Source: Escallonia rubra (lineage: Eukaryota > Streptophyta > Magnoliopsida > Escalloniales > Escalloniaceae). Taken from it: 64,000 nt of DNA. The notes beneath the pieces were generated by a model. It did no database searches, was not told the origin of the DNA, and saw only the letters and a list, made by a program, of their open reading frames with translations. The position numbers and the translations under genes are program-made. Where the stretch lies: positions 62,001 to 126,000 of the forward strand of contig JAVXUO010000580.1 of NCBI GenBank assembly GCA_033065855.1, given 5' to 3'. This document shows positions 35,322 through 45,879 of this stretch, piece after piece (position 1 is the stretch's first letter; every line of letters begins with the position of its first letter).

Positions 35322-36035
35322 CTGAAAGTAACCCCTTAGCATAGAGCTGATCAAATGCTCGAGTTCTCTTCTTCCGCGGGGTGAAGAGATAATAGGCCAG
35401 TAGTGTCCATCGATAGCGATAATCCACCACTGGAGGAAACGCATCAATGAATCTAGAATCGTCGCCTTTCTAAATACAAATTCTTGAGCAATTCGATAAA
35501 GAAAATAGTACAAATTGTTACTATACCAGAAAGTCGAGTTTCTAACTTCTTGTTACAAGAAACAGAAGTCCCACAACATTCTATCTGCGGGTCCAATCTC
35601 TTTCTCCGGTTCTGGCTTGTTAGATACAACAACTGATATCCTCAGCCTATTTAGATTTCTTACTGCCCTGTGCACTGGGCTCTTTATAATACCATTACTC
35701 ATTATCTGCACGCATCGATAGAAAAGAATCAGAAAAAGAAGGAATTTATTGATTTCCTCGAGAAGTTACCTTGTTACTGTTAGATCAACATAGCACATGA
35801 GTATATGAAATTCAATATTTCTATGAGGTTCAAATGTTCAATGCTGCGGTGTTTATCATGTAATTTAAGAGCAGCTCAGTGCAGAAGTCCTGCCACGGTG
35901 TGGCCAGGAGACTGTAAATTCATTCTTGGACGCGTTTCTTTGGAGAAGCTCTTTGTGCTTTGGACCCTCTCACCTGATCAAGAGTTTAACCTGCATCTGA
36001 TCACCAACATTAACGACAAAGGGCGTGCGGGATGA
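35322..36035 (-). pseudogene. Dioxygenase fragments G (exon-1-like piece, partial exon 4, tail of exon 3)
   Basis: In minus-strand order: the tail of exon 3 (about 35990-36035, PHAL...GDQMQ with a 1-nt shift), then exon 4 (35585-35706, IMSNGIIKSPVHRAV...EKEIGPAD) cut off by an internal deletion of about 150 bp, then, further downstream, an exon-1-like piece (35322 to about 35500, ending ELEHLISSMLRGYFQ at a GT donor). The same odd order is found at 50386-51250, so this is a degraded copy of the 3' part of gene C plus the orphan exon H. Confidence 0.75.
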
Positions 36036-36289
36036 TAACAGATTTTGATTTGTTATGCTTATGCATTCGTCCTCAGTTGGGTGTATGTTAATATTTTATA
36101 TACAATTCTGACATTGTATATATTTGTGTTAAATTAGATATAAACACGAGATTATTGTGTATATGCATTACTGATTTAGGGTTAAATAATTACTGATGAA
36201 TCAATAATTAGTGGATTGGGTTGGCCTGCGGATGAATATTTTTTATGGTGTGAATTGAATTACAGGAAGCAGGTTTGAGTATAGAAAAA

Positions 36290-36870
36290 AAAAAAGCATT
36301 AAAAATTTTATTTTTGGCGATGAAAAATCCGTCGTTAAAAGTATAAGGGAATGATTTGCGACTGGCTTTTTTGCGGTGTAAATTGTTGTTGCTAAAAGTT
36401 ATTACAGATGGACTTTTACTGTAGAATAAAAGTCTTATCCTGTTATTATTCACGGATTTTTAGCGGAATAAAATTTTTGTCGCTAAAACTTATAACCGAT
36501 GGACTTTTAGTGACGAAATAAGTCTTTTTCTGTTATTATCAATGGACTTTTAGCTACGAAAGTTTTACCGCTAAAAGTTCTTTAAAAATAAATTTTGAGA
36601 AAATAAAATTTATGAAAATTACCTTTATTGATAAATTTTTTTGTCGCTAAAAATAATTAATTCCATCGGTAAAAGTTAAACTTTTGCCGACGGACCACCA
36701 CTTTCTGTCGCTAATTTTTTAGTGACGGCTTTTTTACTTACGAACGGAAAATTTACTTTTAGCGACAAAAAAATATATCGCTAAAAATAAATATAATCAA
36801 ATTATTTTAGTGTCGCTAAATAAAAATTATTAAAATATTTAACAATCGTTGTTTGTCTCTGTAAAAGAGT
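36290..36870. repeat. Cluster of TAGCGACG/CGTCGCTAAAA motifs
   Basis: At least fifteen alternating direct and inverted copies of TTTTAGCGACGGAN and its complement lie in an AT-rich background. This is typical of CACTA subterminal arrays or related MITE nests. No CACTA end was located. Confidence 0.55.
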
Positions 36871-37785
36871 TCGTACCTTTCTTGTCATAACTCGGGCCAA
36901 AATTTCATTTTTAGAAGGACATGGTGCAATAGGACTGTGTAGAAATTTCCATCATACAGAGATTACAGACTACACGCTGAGTGATGAGCACACATTTGAC
37001 CCGAGTAGTTGTGGAAATTCTGCACTTCACTGAAGAGGACATTAAAGAGTGATTAAGTGCTCATCAGTTCACGGGTGAACATTGACATTGACCCACCTTT
37101 CTTCCTATTCATTGTTTTCCGCTGCTCCTAGGTTAGTTCTTCCACTATGCTGTCCTTTCAAGCTTTTCAAACCCTTTTGACCATGGGTTCTTACTAAATG
37201 AAGGTCGCCAACTTGAGTTTAGTTTTCTCCTAGAGGGTGGATAGGAAGGTTCTGATGCTGCCCTTTGTGACTGGTATTGAACACGATAATAGTATCTCCA
37301 TCAGTGGTCTTGATTCTTATGCTTATTGCTTTGATGGAGTAATATTGATCTTTCCTTTTGGTGTCCAAATCTTTGTGACCGGCATTGAAGGCAATAATAG
37401 TGCATCCTTCTAATACTATGAATTGAACTTTCTCGGATTTTGTTTTATCTTTTCAGACAATTTATGTTTGAACATTCAGTGCAAAGACATTGATTTCATT
37501 TCTCTTCTTTCAATCTTGATTCCTCTATAATGAATGATAAGATGTTGGCTGGTAGAAGTAGGAGATATCTTGTGGTTTTATTGTTACTGTTATCATGATC
37601 TATAAGAAAATATCTTTTCGCTCAAGAAGTTTTCACTAAACTAACATAGGTGCTATGTTGTCTGGATTCGCTGCTGGAAGGAAGGTAGATTTTGTGTACA
37701 TGTCCTAATCTTTTGAGATACTATGTTACCGATTACAAAGTACATACTTGTAGTGTTAAAAACTAGTCACATCAAATTGCTGTAG

Positions 37786-40045
37786 GATCCTGTTCTTCGG
37801 CAGCAGCGACATCTTCCTCTGGCTCACGAGGGTCTCCAGTGTATATCGTTGTAGCAGTTGGTTGATTGATTGTTCACTGTCATGAACCCAACCCCGGCAC
37901 AGAGGTGTGCTAATGGTTTCCCCCCTTCTCACAGGGGCGGAACTACATATGTACGAGGGGGGGCTAATGCACCCCCTCATATTTTAAAAAAAAATTATAT
38001 ATTGTGTTTTTTTTCATTCGCGACTTTCCCTCTCTCTCTCTCTCTCTCCTCCTCTCGGCTCTCACTCAGTCAACTCTCACTGGAGTCACCGTTCACCGGC
38101 AGGGGCTCACGGAACGGCGCCTCTCACTCTCTCAGTCACCGCGGCATCGCCCACGACCACCGGTCATCGGCTCATCGCCTCATCGGTAACGCCGGTCGCC
38201 TTCAAGTCAAGGTCTCAACGTCCGCCGCCCCTGCTCTCACGGAACGGATGGCCTCACAGCGGAGGAAGTGCCTTCTCATGTCTGTCGAAGTCTCGAAGCC
38301 CCGATTCCGAAGCGCGAAGGCCCTCCCCAGTCCGGCAGTCCTCATTCTAACTCCGGCCAGATCTAGCTTAGATCTACGAGCCGGCAGACGAACAAAGGAA
38401 GCGACGAACATCACCGGTCGGCGGTCACGGCGCCTGAAATAGTGAATTTCAAGCAGATCTGACTTCTGACTTCTGACTTCTGAGCCTCAGTCACCGGTGG
38501 TCACAGCAAAGAACCCACTGCCAGCGACATTGCGACAATAACGCTGTTCTGATTTCTGAGGACTGACGTCAGTGTGCATTTTGAACAATTTCTTTTGCTA
38601 TTGAGAATTGATTATTTAATTAATAATTTTAGGTTGTTAGTTGTACATATGAGAATTTAGATTATTAAATGATGATTTATGGCTGTTAATTGTGCATTGA
38701 GCACTTGAAAATTGAGATTGTTGATGGAGGATGAGACCCAATTAGATTTTTACCCCATTTGAACATTGATTATTTGATTGATAATTTTAGGTTGTGTTAA
38801 TTGTGCATTTAAAAATTGAGATTATTAATTGCTGATTATAGGTTGTTAATTGTGCATTGAGCACTTGAGATTTGAGATTGTTGATGGAGGATGGGACCCA
38901 ATTAGATTGAGATATCGGATATGTGATTTAGTTGAATGGTGGTTTGAAATTAGGTTGATTAGGTTAACACGATAATAAAACATGACTGAAAAAGTAAAAG
39001 AATAAAATATTTGTAATTAACTAGGTTATTTGATTGATAATTGATGAATTGTTACTTAAAATAAATATTTTTTTTTAAGAATGGAAATGTACTTTCAAAA
39101 GAAAGCAAATGTTGTAAAGTTCTTGCAGTCTAATCAGAATGAGTGTAGAAATCAAGATAGTATTCAATAGTCTCTGATTCTAACAGTAACAGACAAGGCT
39201 CCTTGTGCATCGTGATGTTGATTCCGGGCATTCAAGTAGAGCTCGTGATGAGTTCAACTCTGACGAGCTTATTGCGGCTCATACGTTACGTCCGAATATT
39301 TTAGATTATGGTCCTAATGTTCGAGATAAAGTTCGACGAGCGTATTGGTCGATATATTTTTAGCCCCTCCGGGATGAAATCCTGATTCCGCCACTGCCTT
39401 CTAATATGGACGTACCATATGGCTACATCACCGAGTGCGGAGTACGCAGGACGATACACTACAAAGAGTATACAATACAACGTGTGAAGATGGCAACATG
39501 GTATAGTTTGGTTTTTCTTTTCCTTATTGATCCTATATATCATGTCGGGTAGGGCTAATATATTATGTCCTATTTTAGGCACAATCATTGAGGGTGTACA
39601 CTGAAGGAGCAGAGGAATTAAAGAACATTCATGGGTGGGTTCGCGACTTCTTCGACGTGATTAATACACATCCCGTGGCAGCTGTGGTCAATGGTGCTCC
39701 GGATTTTGTCCGCCCAAACGCTGTAACTACTGGATCTAAATCACATGAGTTTAGTTACTATATGCCTTGTTATTTGAGTTGATTATTTATCCTTGTGTTT
39801 GGACAGGACATTTAGAGAGTTTCTGACTTAGAACTGCAATTCCTATTTAGATACCAACCACATGGCGTCCTCATGTCATAGTAGGCACTATAGTAGACGA
39901 GGATGATCTGCATGGAGTATTGCTTGCTGAAGAATACGTGGGGCGTAGAATGGGGAATAAATGGGTTTTTAAGGTTCCAATCCACGTCTTATATAACTTT
40001 GTACACTTTGTGGGGAACCAACATTTTACAGAGGGGGAGCTGTAG
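37786..40045 (+). pseudogene. Papain-like cysteine protease pseudogene, copy B, with hAT insertion
   Basis: Same exon scheme as copy A: exon a 37786-39500 (interrupted by the hAT element and shortened by a deletion near 37800), exon b 39579-39722 (144 bp, INTHPVAAVV kept), exon c 39851-40045. Exon c keeps a histidine context (PHVIVGTIVDEDD) and has the intact VEWGINGFLR tryptophan that is a stop in copy A. A 1-nt insertion after DEDD throws it out of frame. The two copies therefore died by different lesions. Confidence 0.75.
37924..39404 (+). mobile_element. hAT element remnant with TTF-type transposase start
   Basis: Element 37932-39396 has ends CAGGGGCGGAACTACA and ATTCCGCCACTG. The 8-bp target duplication is CCTTCTCA/CCTTCTAA (7 of 8), and the empty site is visible in copy A near 31005. 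The plus-strand frame at 39081 gives MEMYFQKKANVVKFLQSNQN. 39244-39351 gives LRPNILDYGPNVRDKVRRAY, the TTF-type zinc-finger entry region found before hAT dimerisation domains. Everything downstream of this is deleted, so it is non-autonomous. The 5' part is CT-rich leader. Confidence 0.85.
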
Positions 40046-40421
40046 GGTCTAGGGAATTCCAAGGTAGGCTTTATCTTTGTTTGTCTGTGAAAGCTTTTTG
40101 ACTTGTGTAAAAATTTCAGTATGAGATCTATAGAGGCTAAAACGAAAATCCTACGATCAATTTTGATGTGTTTTGGTTTTGTAACTCTAATTGCTCTCTC
40201 TATTGAACTCAGTTCTTTTTCTTTTTATATTAGTCCTCCTTGTTATCTTCTCATGAATGCGCCTGCTACTCTCACAATGCAAGTTCTTTGCAACCCACAA
40301 GGGGCTCCAAATAACGGATAACTCATTAGAGTCGGATGTTGTCAATTATGTTTTAAGGGTCCACTTCGGCTGTGTTTCTTTTTCTCGTCAATCAACTCTT
40401 AAGAATTTCTTAAGTACCGAA

Positions 40422-42880
40422 AGGCGGTGATGGCGTTCCCAAAGGTTACTTCTCTTATGCGCTTTGTATTACCTAGATGCAAGCACATTACATGCCAGGG
40501 CTTCTAACTGAGAAGCTCACCTGCGACGCGTAGTGCAGCGCACCCTGTCGGCTAACCGACAAAGTCCTAATAGAGCCACGGTGACTAAAACACCGCTATT
40601 AATTCTGTGTTAAAAATATAGTTACATTTTTATATGTTTTATTGCTTCAGAGGTTTTTTTTCAGTCACGTACTTTTATTTCTTGCAAGGGTTTAAACTAC
40701 ACATGCGAGCATTAACAGTGACGTATAAATCGCTTCGTAAAGCGAGGAACAAATTCACAGCACCCTGCGACTAAAAGTCACGCCTAGGGTTTCTGCTACA
40801 GCTTCTTGCCGACTCGGCATTTCTTATTATCTCGTGATGTTCGGTCACACAGTGACCTCGATTAGTGAATCAGAGAATATCGTCAACCTCTGCTAATAAG
40901 CATCACTAATATGCCGGTACAACTGCAAGCTCAAGCTCATGCGACCAGCAAACTGAATCTAGTTGCTTCCCAGCATATTGATAAACTGCGACAAACTCCG
41001 CTTCCTCTAGCTCTATATGCTTGTCTAGTCAAGCAAGCGAATTACGGTCTTCTATATTACTCGTACAGGTCTTCTTGCGACCGGGCCCAACATATGGACT
41101 TAAAAGCCGTCTTTATATATCCACGCCTTCTCAAAGGCCGGGGGGCTTTATATTTTATGAGATCAACAGGCTTAATGCCTTATGTCTTATCAGACAGAAA
41201 GGTTCGCCACAACGACCATATTACGGGCTCCATGACCCGCGGCTTCTTATTTAGCACCGCGGCAACAAGGACGAGAAACCCCCGAGGGCGCATACGACGA
41301 GAATTCTAAGTTCCGTCAAACCCTCGAAGGTATTTGCATAAGCTCCGGCTCCATCCGCCCCCGAGGGCGTGTACGACGAGAATTCTTAAATTCCGTCAAA
41401 CCCTCGAGGGTAATTGCATGAGCTCCGGCTCCATCCGCCCCCGAGGGCGTGTACGACGAGAATTCTTAAATTCCGTCAAACCCTCGAGGGTAATTGCATG
41501 AGCTCCGGCTCTATCCGCCCCCGAGGGCATGTACGATGAGAACTCTTAAGTTCCGTCAAACCCCCGAGGGTATCTACATGAGCTCCGCGCTCCATCAGCC
41601 CTCAAGGGCGCTTACCGAAACTCTACGTTCCACTAGCCCCTAGGGCGGTCCTTCGAGGGACGAACACCCCCAAGGGTGACATGATAAAGCTCGAGCTCTA
41701 TCCGAACGGTTTAGCTACAGTTCTAACCCGTGAAACGACAAAGGACTATGGGACTTCATCCCCCCACCATTCTTTGTCAATTCAAAACCCAGCCAAGCGT
41801 GAGTGCGAGGCTTCTTTGCCAGCTCTTAGCTGATGATAAGAGTTCGCGACAAAGTAAAACGCAAGCATAATGTGGTCGGCTCGAGCTCAAGAACACACAC
41901 TTGCACAAAATGAACACCTTCCAAAGGAGAGGTGACCCCTCGGGGGGACATTCAAACACTTAGCACATGCAACAACTTGCATGCACAGCTTTGTGTCCTC
42001 TCCCGAGAGAGGCTACCATGGGGCACAGCCGCTAAAGGATCTCGAGATCCCATGATTCGTCTTTCTAAAGATGATTCCGAATAGCCTACTCAGGCGACAT
42101 TCTAAGACTTAGCTCTCGAGAGCTAGGGTTCTAGCGCCCTACTTGGGAAAAGCTTAAGCTCCCGCTTAGGTCGGAGCACATGGAAGAGAGAAATATTGTT
42201 ACCCCTACAAGTGGATGAGAATCACTTACAAATCTGATGCGTGTCTCGAGACACCAGGTATAAACTTCATCAGCCAAACATTTAACTAAGGAAGTGGGGG
42301 GCTTATGATATAACTCAAATATAACTCCCAATAATCGGAGAGTACCCGGCAATCCCAGTCAAACTGGGAGATCGATAATTATCTTATCAGAGATCGTGAT
42401 GTGATCCTCGAGGATCTTAACGCGATCCTAACACATTTGGCCCATGACCCAGTCCTACTAGGAGTCTTCTCCTACAGCTATATAAATGGGTCTATCCCTT
42501 CAGGTATAAGGGAATTACACTATTCAAGCTTTTTAAGAGTTACTATTCTGTGGCTGCGCTTTGACTTAAGCAGCGGAGAGTTCTCTACCGGGAACCCCAC
42601 CCGGCGGTCACTCGTTTTATGTCGTGCAGGTCATCGCTCCAGGCTCAGGTTTCGAAATTTGTGCGGAGCATATTTTTAGCAGCAACAAGTGTTGTTCTTT
42701 TAATGCGTTCTTTTACCGAGATCCCCTGAGTGTAATTTGTTAAAATGTCGTACTTAATTAGGCGTTTTAGCAAACATCATTTTATGAGCTTTTTTCTAAT
42801 AAAATATCCATTTTTTGTGTTCATTTATTATAGCATCACTAGCAAGTGGGCACGTGCCCCCCCCCCCCCCCCGCCTCCAC
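40422..42880 (+). repeat. GC-rich LTR-like block (probable solo LTR or fragment)
   Basis: Begins where duplication P ends. It shows a higher GC content than its neighbours, an internal 80-bp tandem array, and a TATA-like TATATAAATGGG near 42479 followed by leader-like sequence, all reminiscent of the other satellite-bearing LTRs here. I could not find TG/CA ends with a matching 5-bp duplication, so limits and class are uncertain. No protein motif is seen. A poly-C tract preceded by GTGGGCACGTGCCCC (42846-42872) resembles 6293-6330. Confidence 0.4.
41278..41600. repeat. 80-bp tandem array
   Basis: CCGAGGGCGTGTACGACGAG recurs near 41282, 41361, 41441 and 41521. Each unit carries CGTCAAACCCTCGAGGGTA and GAGCTCCGGCTCCATCCG. 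The spacing is 79-80 bp. Confidence 0.85.
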
Positions 42881-42886
42881 TATTGC

Positions 42887-43960
42887 ACGTATAGTAGGGG
42901 TGGCAATATGGGTAGGTGGGTTGGGTTTGGGCTAACCCATTTAGACCCATTTAATTGTGGGTTCACTGAGTCATCTCTTAAATGGGTTGGTTTAAACCAT
43001 TAACCCACTAATGACCCATATCTTTTTGCCTTTGCATCATTAGTTCTAAACTAGACAACACCATAGCAACTAAAAACCACTGCCATGCCATGCCATGTCA
43101 CCACACAAACAAGGTCATTCACCCTCGTCTCCTTTACCATTTCCCCTCTCTCTCTCTCCCTCCCATATCTCTCTATGTCTGGCTTTACTCTCTCTCTCTC
43201 TCTCTTTCTCTCTCTGTCAACCAAATTCCACGTATACAAGCTCCCCACAGATCAAATCGAGCTTCTACCCAAACCCCCTCCTCCAACTTGCAGGCAAACC
43301 CAGAAGAAGAGGAAGAAGGCTCATGCCTCCTTTTTTCAGTCCACTTACAAAATATTCGATCACCGTTTTTTCCTTATAATCCTTTTTCAATAAACCCTAG
43401 CTCACCCATTTTCTCGTTTCTGTTGGATCCAAGTGGATTGCTGCACGGAATCATGAAGCGCTTGGAGGTGGTTTGTCGCCCGAATTTCACGGAACCTCGA
43501 CTTTGGTTTGCATTGTCGGCGTGAGATTGGTAACGTTGTGATATGAGGTGTTGGATTGGGCAGGTGGAGACAGCGCCGATGGCGATGGCAACGGTGACGA
43601 GGACGGGGATGTCAGGTAGAGACGGGGCCGACGAAAACCGCTACAGCGACGGCAGGTGTCGCCGGCGCCGATAGTGACGGCGACTGGCAATGGCAGAAGG
43701 TGACATCGTGGCGGTGGCTTGGTCTCGTGTTTGCTGTGGCTGTGAAAATTTTGGCTGTGTAACGATTTTGGGTTTTGAATTTTAAGTGTCAGGCACTAAT
43801 GGGTTGATGGGCACCCATTTAAACCGGTGAGTTAATGGGTTCAGAAATTACTGACCCATTTAGACCCAATTATTTAATGGGTGGGTTTGGGTGAATTTTA
43901 AGTGGGAGGATTTGAGTGGGTAAATGGGTTTGAGTTATCATTGCCACCTCTAACGTATAG
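42887..43960. mobile_element. hAT-type non-autonomous element, perfect 8-bp target duplication
   Basis: Element 42895-43952 starts TAGGGGTGGCAAT and ends ATTGCCACCTCTA. It is flanked by ACGTATAG on both sides (42887-42894 and 43953-43960). AATGGGT-type subterminal repeats lie at both ends. The interior (43080-43700) is CT-rich and then G-rich, and looks like a 5' leader and possible captured genic DNA, but no protein is recognised. Confidence 0.88.
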
Positions 43961-44091
43961 TTATAAACTAATCCAACCTTGAATAGTTTCATGTAGGTTT
44001 CAAGTTTGGTCCCTTCTACGCAAATTCCTCTTGAAAGTCCTAATTTAGTTACAAATTTTCGAGTCATGAGTTTCATTATAAGTCAGATATA

Positions 44092-44125
44092 CTAGTTAAT
44101 GGAGCCGTGCAAACGCACGAAAAAT
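44092..44125 (-). mobile_element. Helitron 3' terminus
   Basis: Read on the minus strand, a CGTGCGTTTGCACG hairpin (44106-44119) is followed by GCTCCATTAA and CTAG, with T next, the Helitron 3'-end pattern. The element would extend to higher coordinates. I could not pick out its 5' TC end. Confidence 0.6.
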
Positions 44126-45212
44126 ACAATTTGGTTTGAAGTGTCAATCATATACTTCTGCCTAGCCGAACGGGATTTTAACTCTTAATCAGTTAGTTTA
44201 TTGATTACGACTTGTGAAATATAACATTTATTTTGATATATAATAATGATTTGTGAAAGTAAGCTCTTGTTTTGGTAGTTTATAGTACTTTTAAAAGTTT
44301 AAGCCATTTTCAGTTTAATGTTCTTTCTTCGCGTTTATTAGTGGATTGACGATAATACCCCTCAGAGCGGGAAAAAAATTTCTAAAAATGTTATATGTTT
44401 TTCTCCTCTCTTAACAACCATTTCTCGCACCCACTACCATCATCTGTGTGAAGCAATTGGAACCTGACCAACGAACTCTGTACATACACAACAAGGTACA
44501 ATATTGCATTTGGGTTATCACAAAGCATGAAAAGGAAACTAATAACGTGCATAATTAAATTTTATAACTTGTTCGGAAATTGGCGTGAAGTGGAATTTAG
44601 CGACTTTAATCAGGCCTATTGGCATTGGGAAAACTTTACATGATTCATTATTGAAGGTTAATGGGCAGAGGAAGAGGAATACATAAGTAGAACTCAATCG
44701 CAAACTTTTACAAAGATATCATCTCTCTCGATATATACATTAATCTTTGTTAATAATCCATGGTAACATTTTGCAGATAAGGGGCAAAAGATGAAGGATC
44801 AAAGAGTGGAAATTGATTGTCCAGACTGTGATTAACGCACATTCCCCAACTGACGGCCAATCATGCTCCCAATCTCTTCCTATGAGCCCATCAATTTTCA
44901 GAAATTGGGTATAGCCACCAAGAGTCTTCTGGCGACGCTTGTTCTCTCTTCTTTTATTTTTCATGCAATTTTGTCCAAATGAAGTATTGTCGTACATCAC
45001 TGCCGTACCACCCTCGTAACCCACTCGGCACACTGCAGTCCAACCACCACCGCATCCTCGTATATCACTGTCGTACTCCAGCCAAGCAACACCGTAACGC
45101 ATTCAGCAACCGGCACCACCGTACCAAGCACCACCGAACCCCAGTCAAACCTCATATTTAGAAAAAATACGAACAAAATTGAAAGCTCTGCCATAAATGT
45201 ACTCAGATCAGG
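44126..45212. other. Likely Helitron interior; no gene recognised
   Basis: Contains Pro/His-rich low-complexity frames (44979-45161) without family motifs. It may be the body of the Helitron whose end is at 44092. Its junction with the truncated dioxygenase exon near 45212 could be the other end, but the sequence there does not clearly show it. Confidence 0.35.
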
Positions 45213-45874
45213 GTAATGGATTTAAAGAGAATCTATTATGGACTTTATCTTCAAGGCATATTCAGTTAAGATCTCCCTGCAACAACGTAGACGGAAAAAA
45301 TATGATCCAGACCTCAAACATAACTAGTAGGTCCTTTGTTTATCCAGATATTCTCTAGTCATCATTTTCGAATACGAAGTTCATCACTTTTGTAGTTTAA
45401 TCCTCTGGCCCTCTAAAATTACCTTCCATAACGTCCTAGAGCATGATTTACATTAAAATAGCATCCCCTAAATACCAACGGGATTCCAATCACCAAAAGC
45501 TATTTAATCGGGGAAACTAGTGTATATGTATAAATCTTCGAACAAGGTTTCTTTTAAAGGAACAGAGGATCATGTAATAGATGCGACATAGATAACAAAG
45601 GTCGCTCATTCTTTTTGTGCTATATTAGAAGTTGGTACCTAAAATTTTCAGGATTTTCGGGACAGAGGTCTAGCTTTTATTCGTCTTCTGGGAGTACTTT
45701 GAGAGCAAGGCGGTCTGACCAATCAAGAATTTGCTCATCTCACCTCCATACCCTTCACCCTGAGTAGGTGCTCGAGAGTACTTCTTTTTCTCTTCAATTT
45801 GGACGTTCAAAGAATTGCTTTGCAACCTCGCGTACTTTGTCAAGGTGTGAATCTGCGATTCCATGACCTATGGC
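45213..45874 (-). pseudogene. Dioxygenase pseudogene F (exon 2 and start of exon 3)
   Basis: Exon 2 is 45639-45874 (236 bp against 248 bp in C): a 13-nt deletion removes part of the GGDLIVSDK stretch and a 1-nt insertion lies in the IEEKK region, giving the -12 difference. Exon 3 starts at 45276 (EILTEYAxKIK) but is cut off after about 64 bp. Exons 1 and 4 are absent. It is closest to gene C by eye. Confidence 0.85.
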
Positions 45875-45879
45875 CTAAG

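Larger units (their letters stand above)
37140..40421. repeat. Segmental duplication P, copy B
   Basis: Second copy of 30180-31990, lengthened by the hAT insertion at 37932-39396. It contains small deletions in exon a of the protease pseudogene. Confidence 0.85.

Noticed and set aside
40911..41309. 132-residue open frame in the GC-rich block
   Set aside because: It runs into the 80-bp tandem array, and I recognise no domain in it.
43085..43524. Overlapping frames of 94-144 residues in the hAT-type element
   Set aside because: All three plus-strand frames are open through the same CT-rich tract, which indicates low complexity and not coding.
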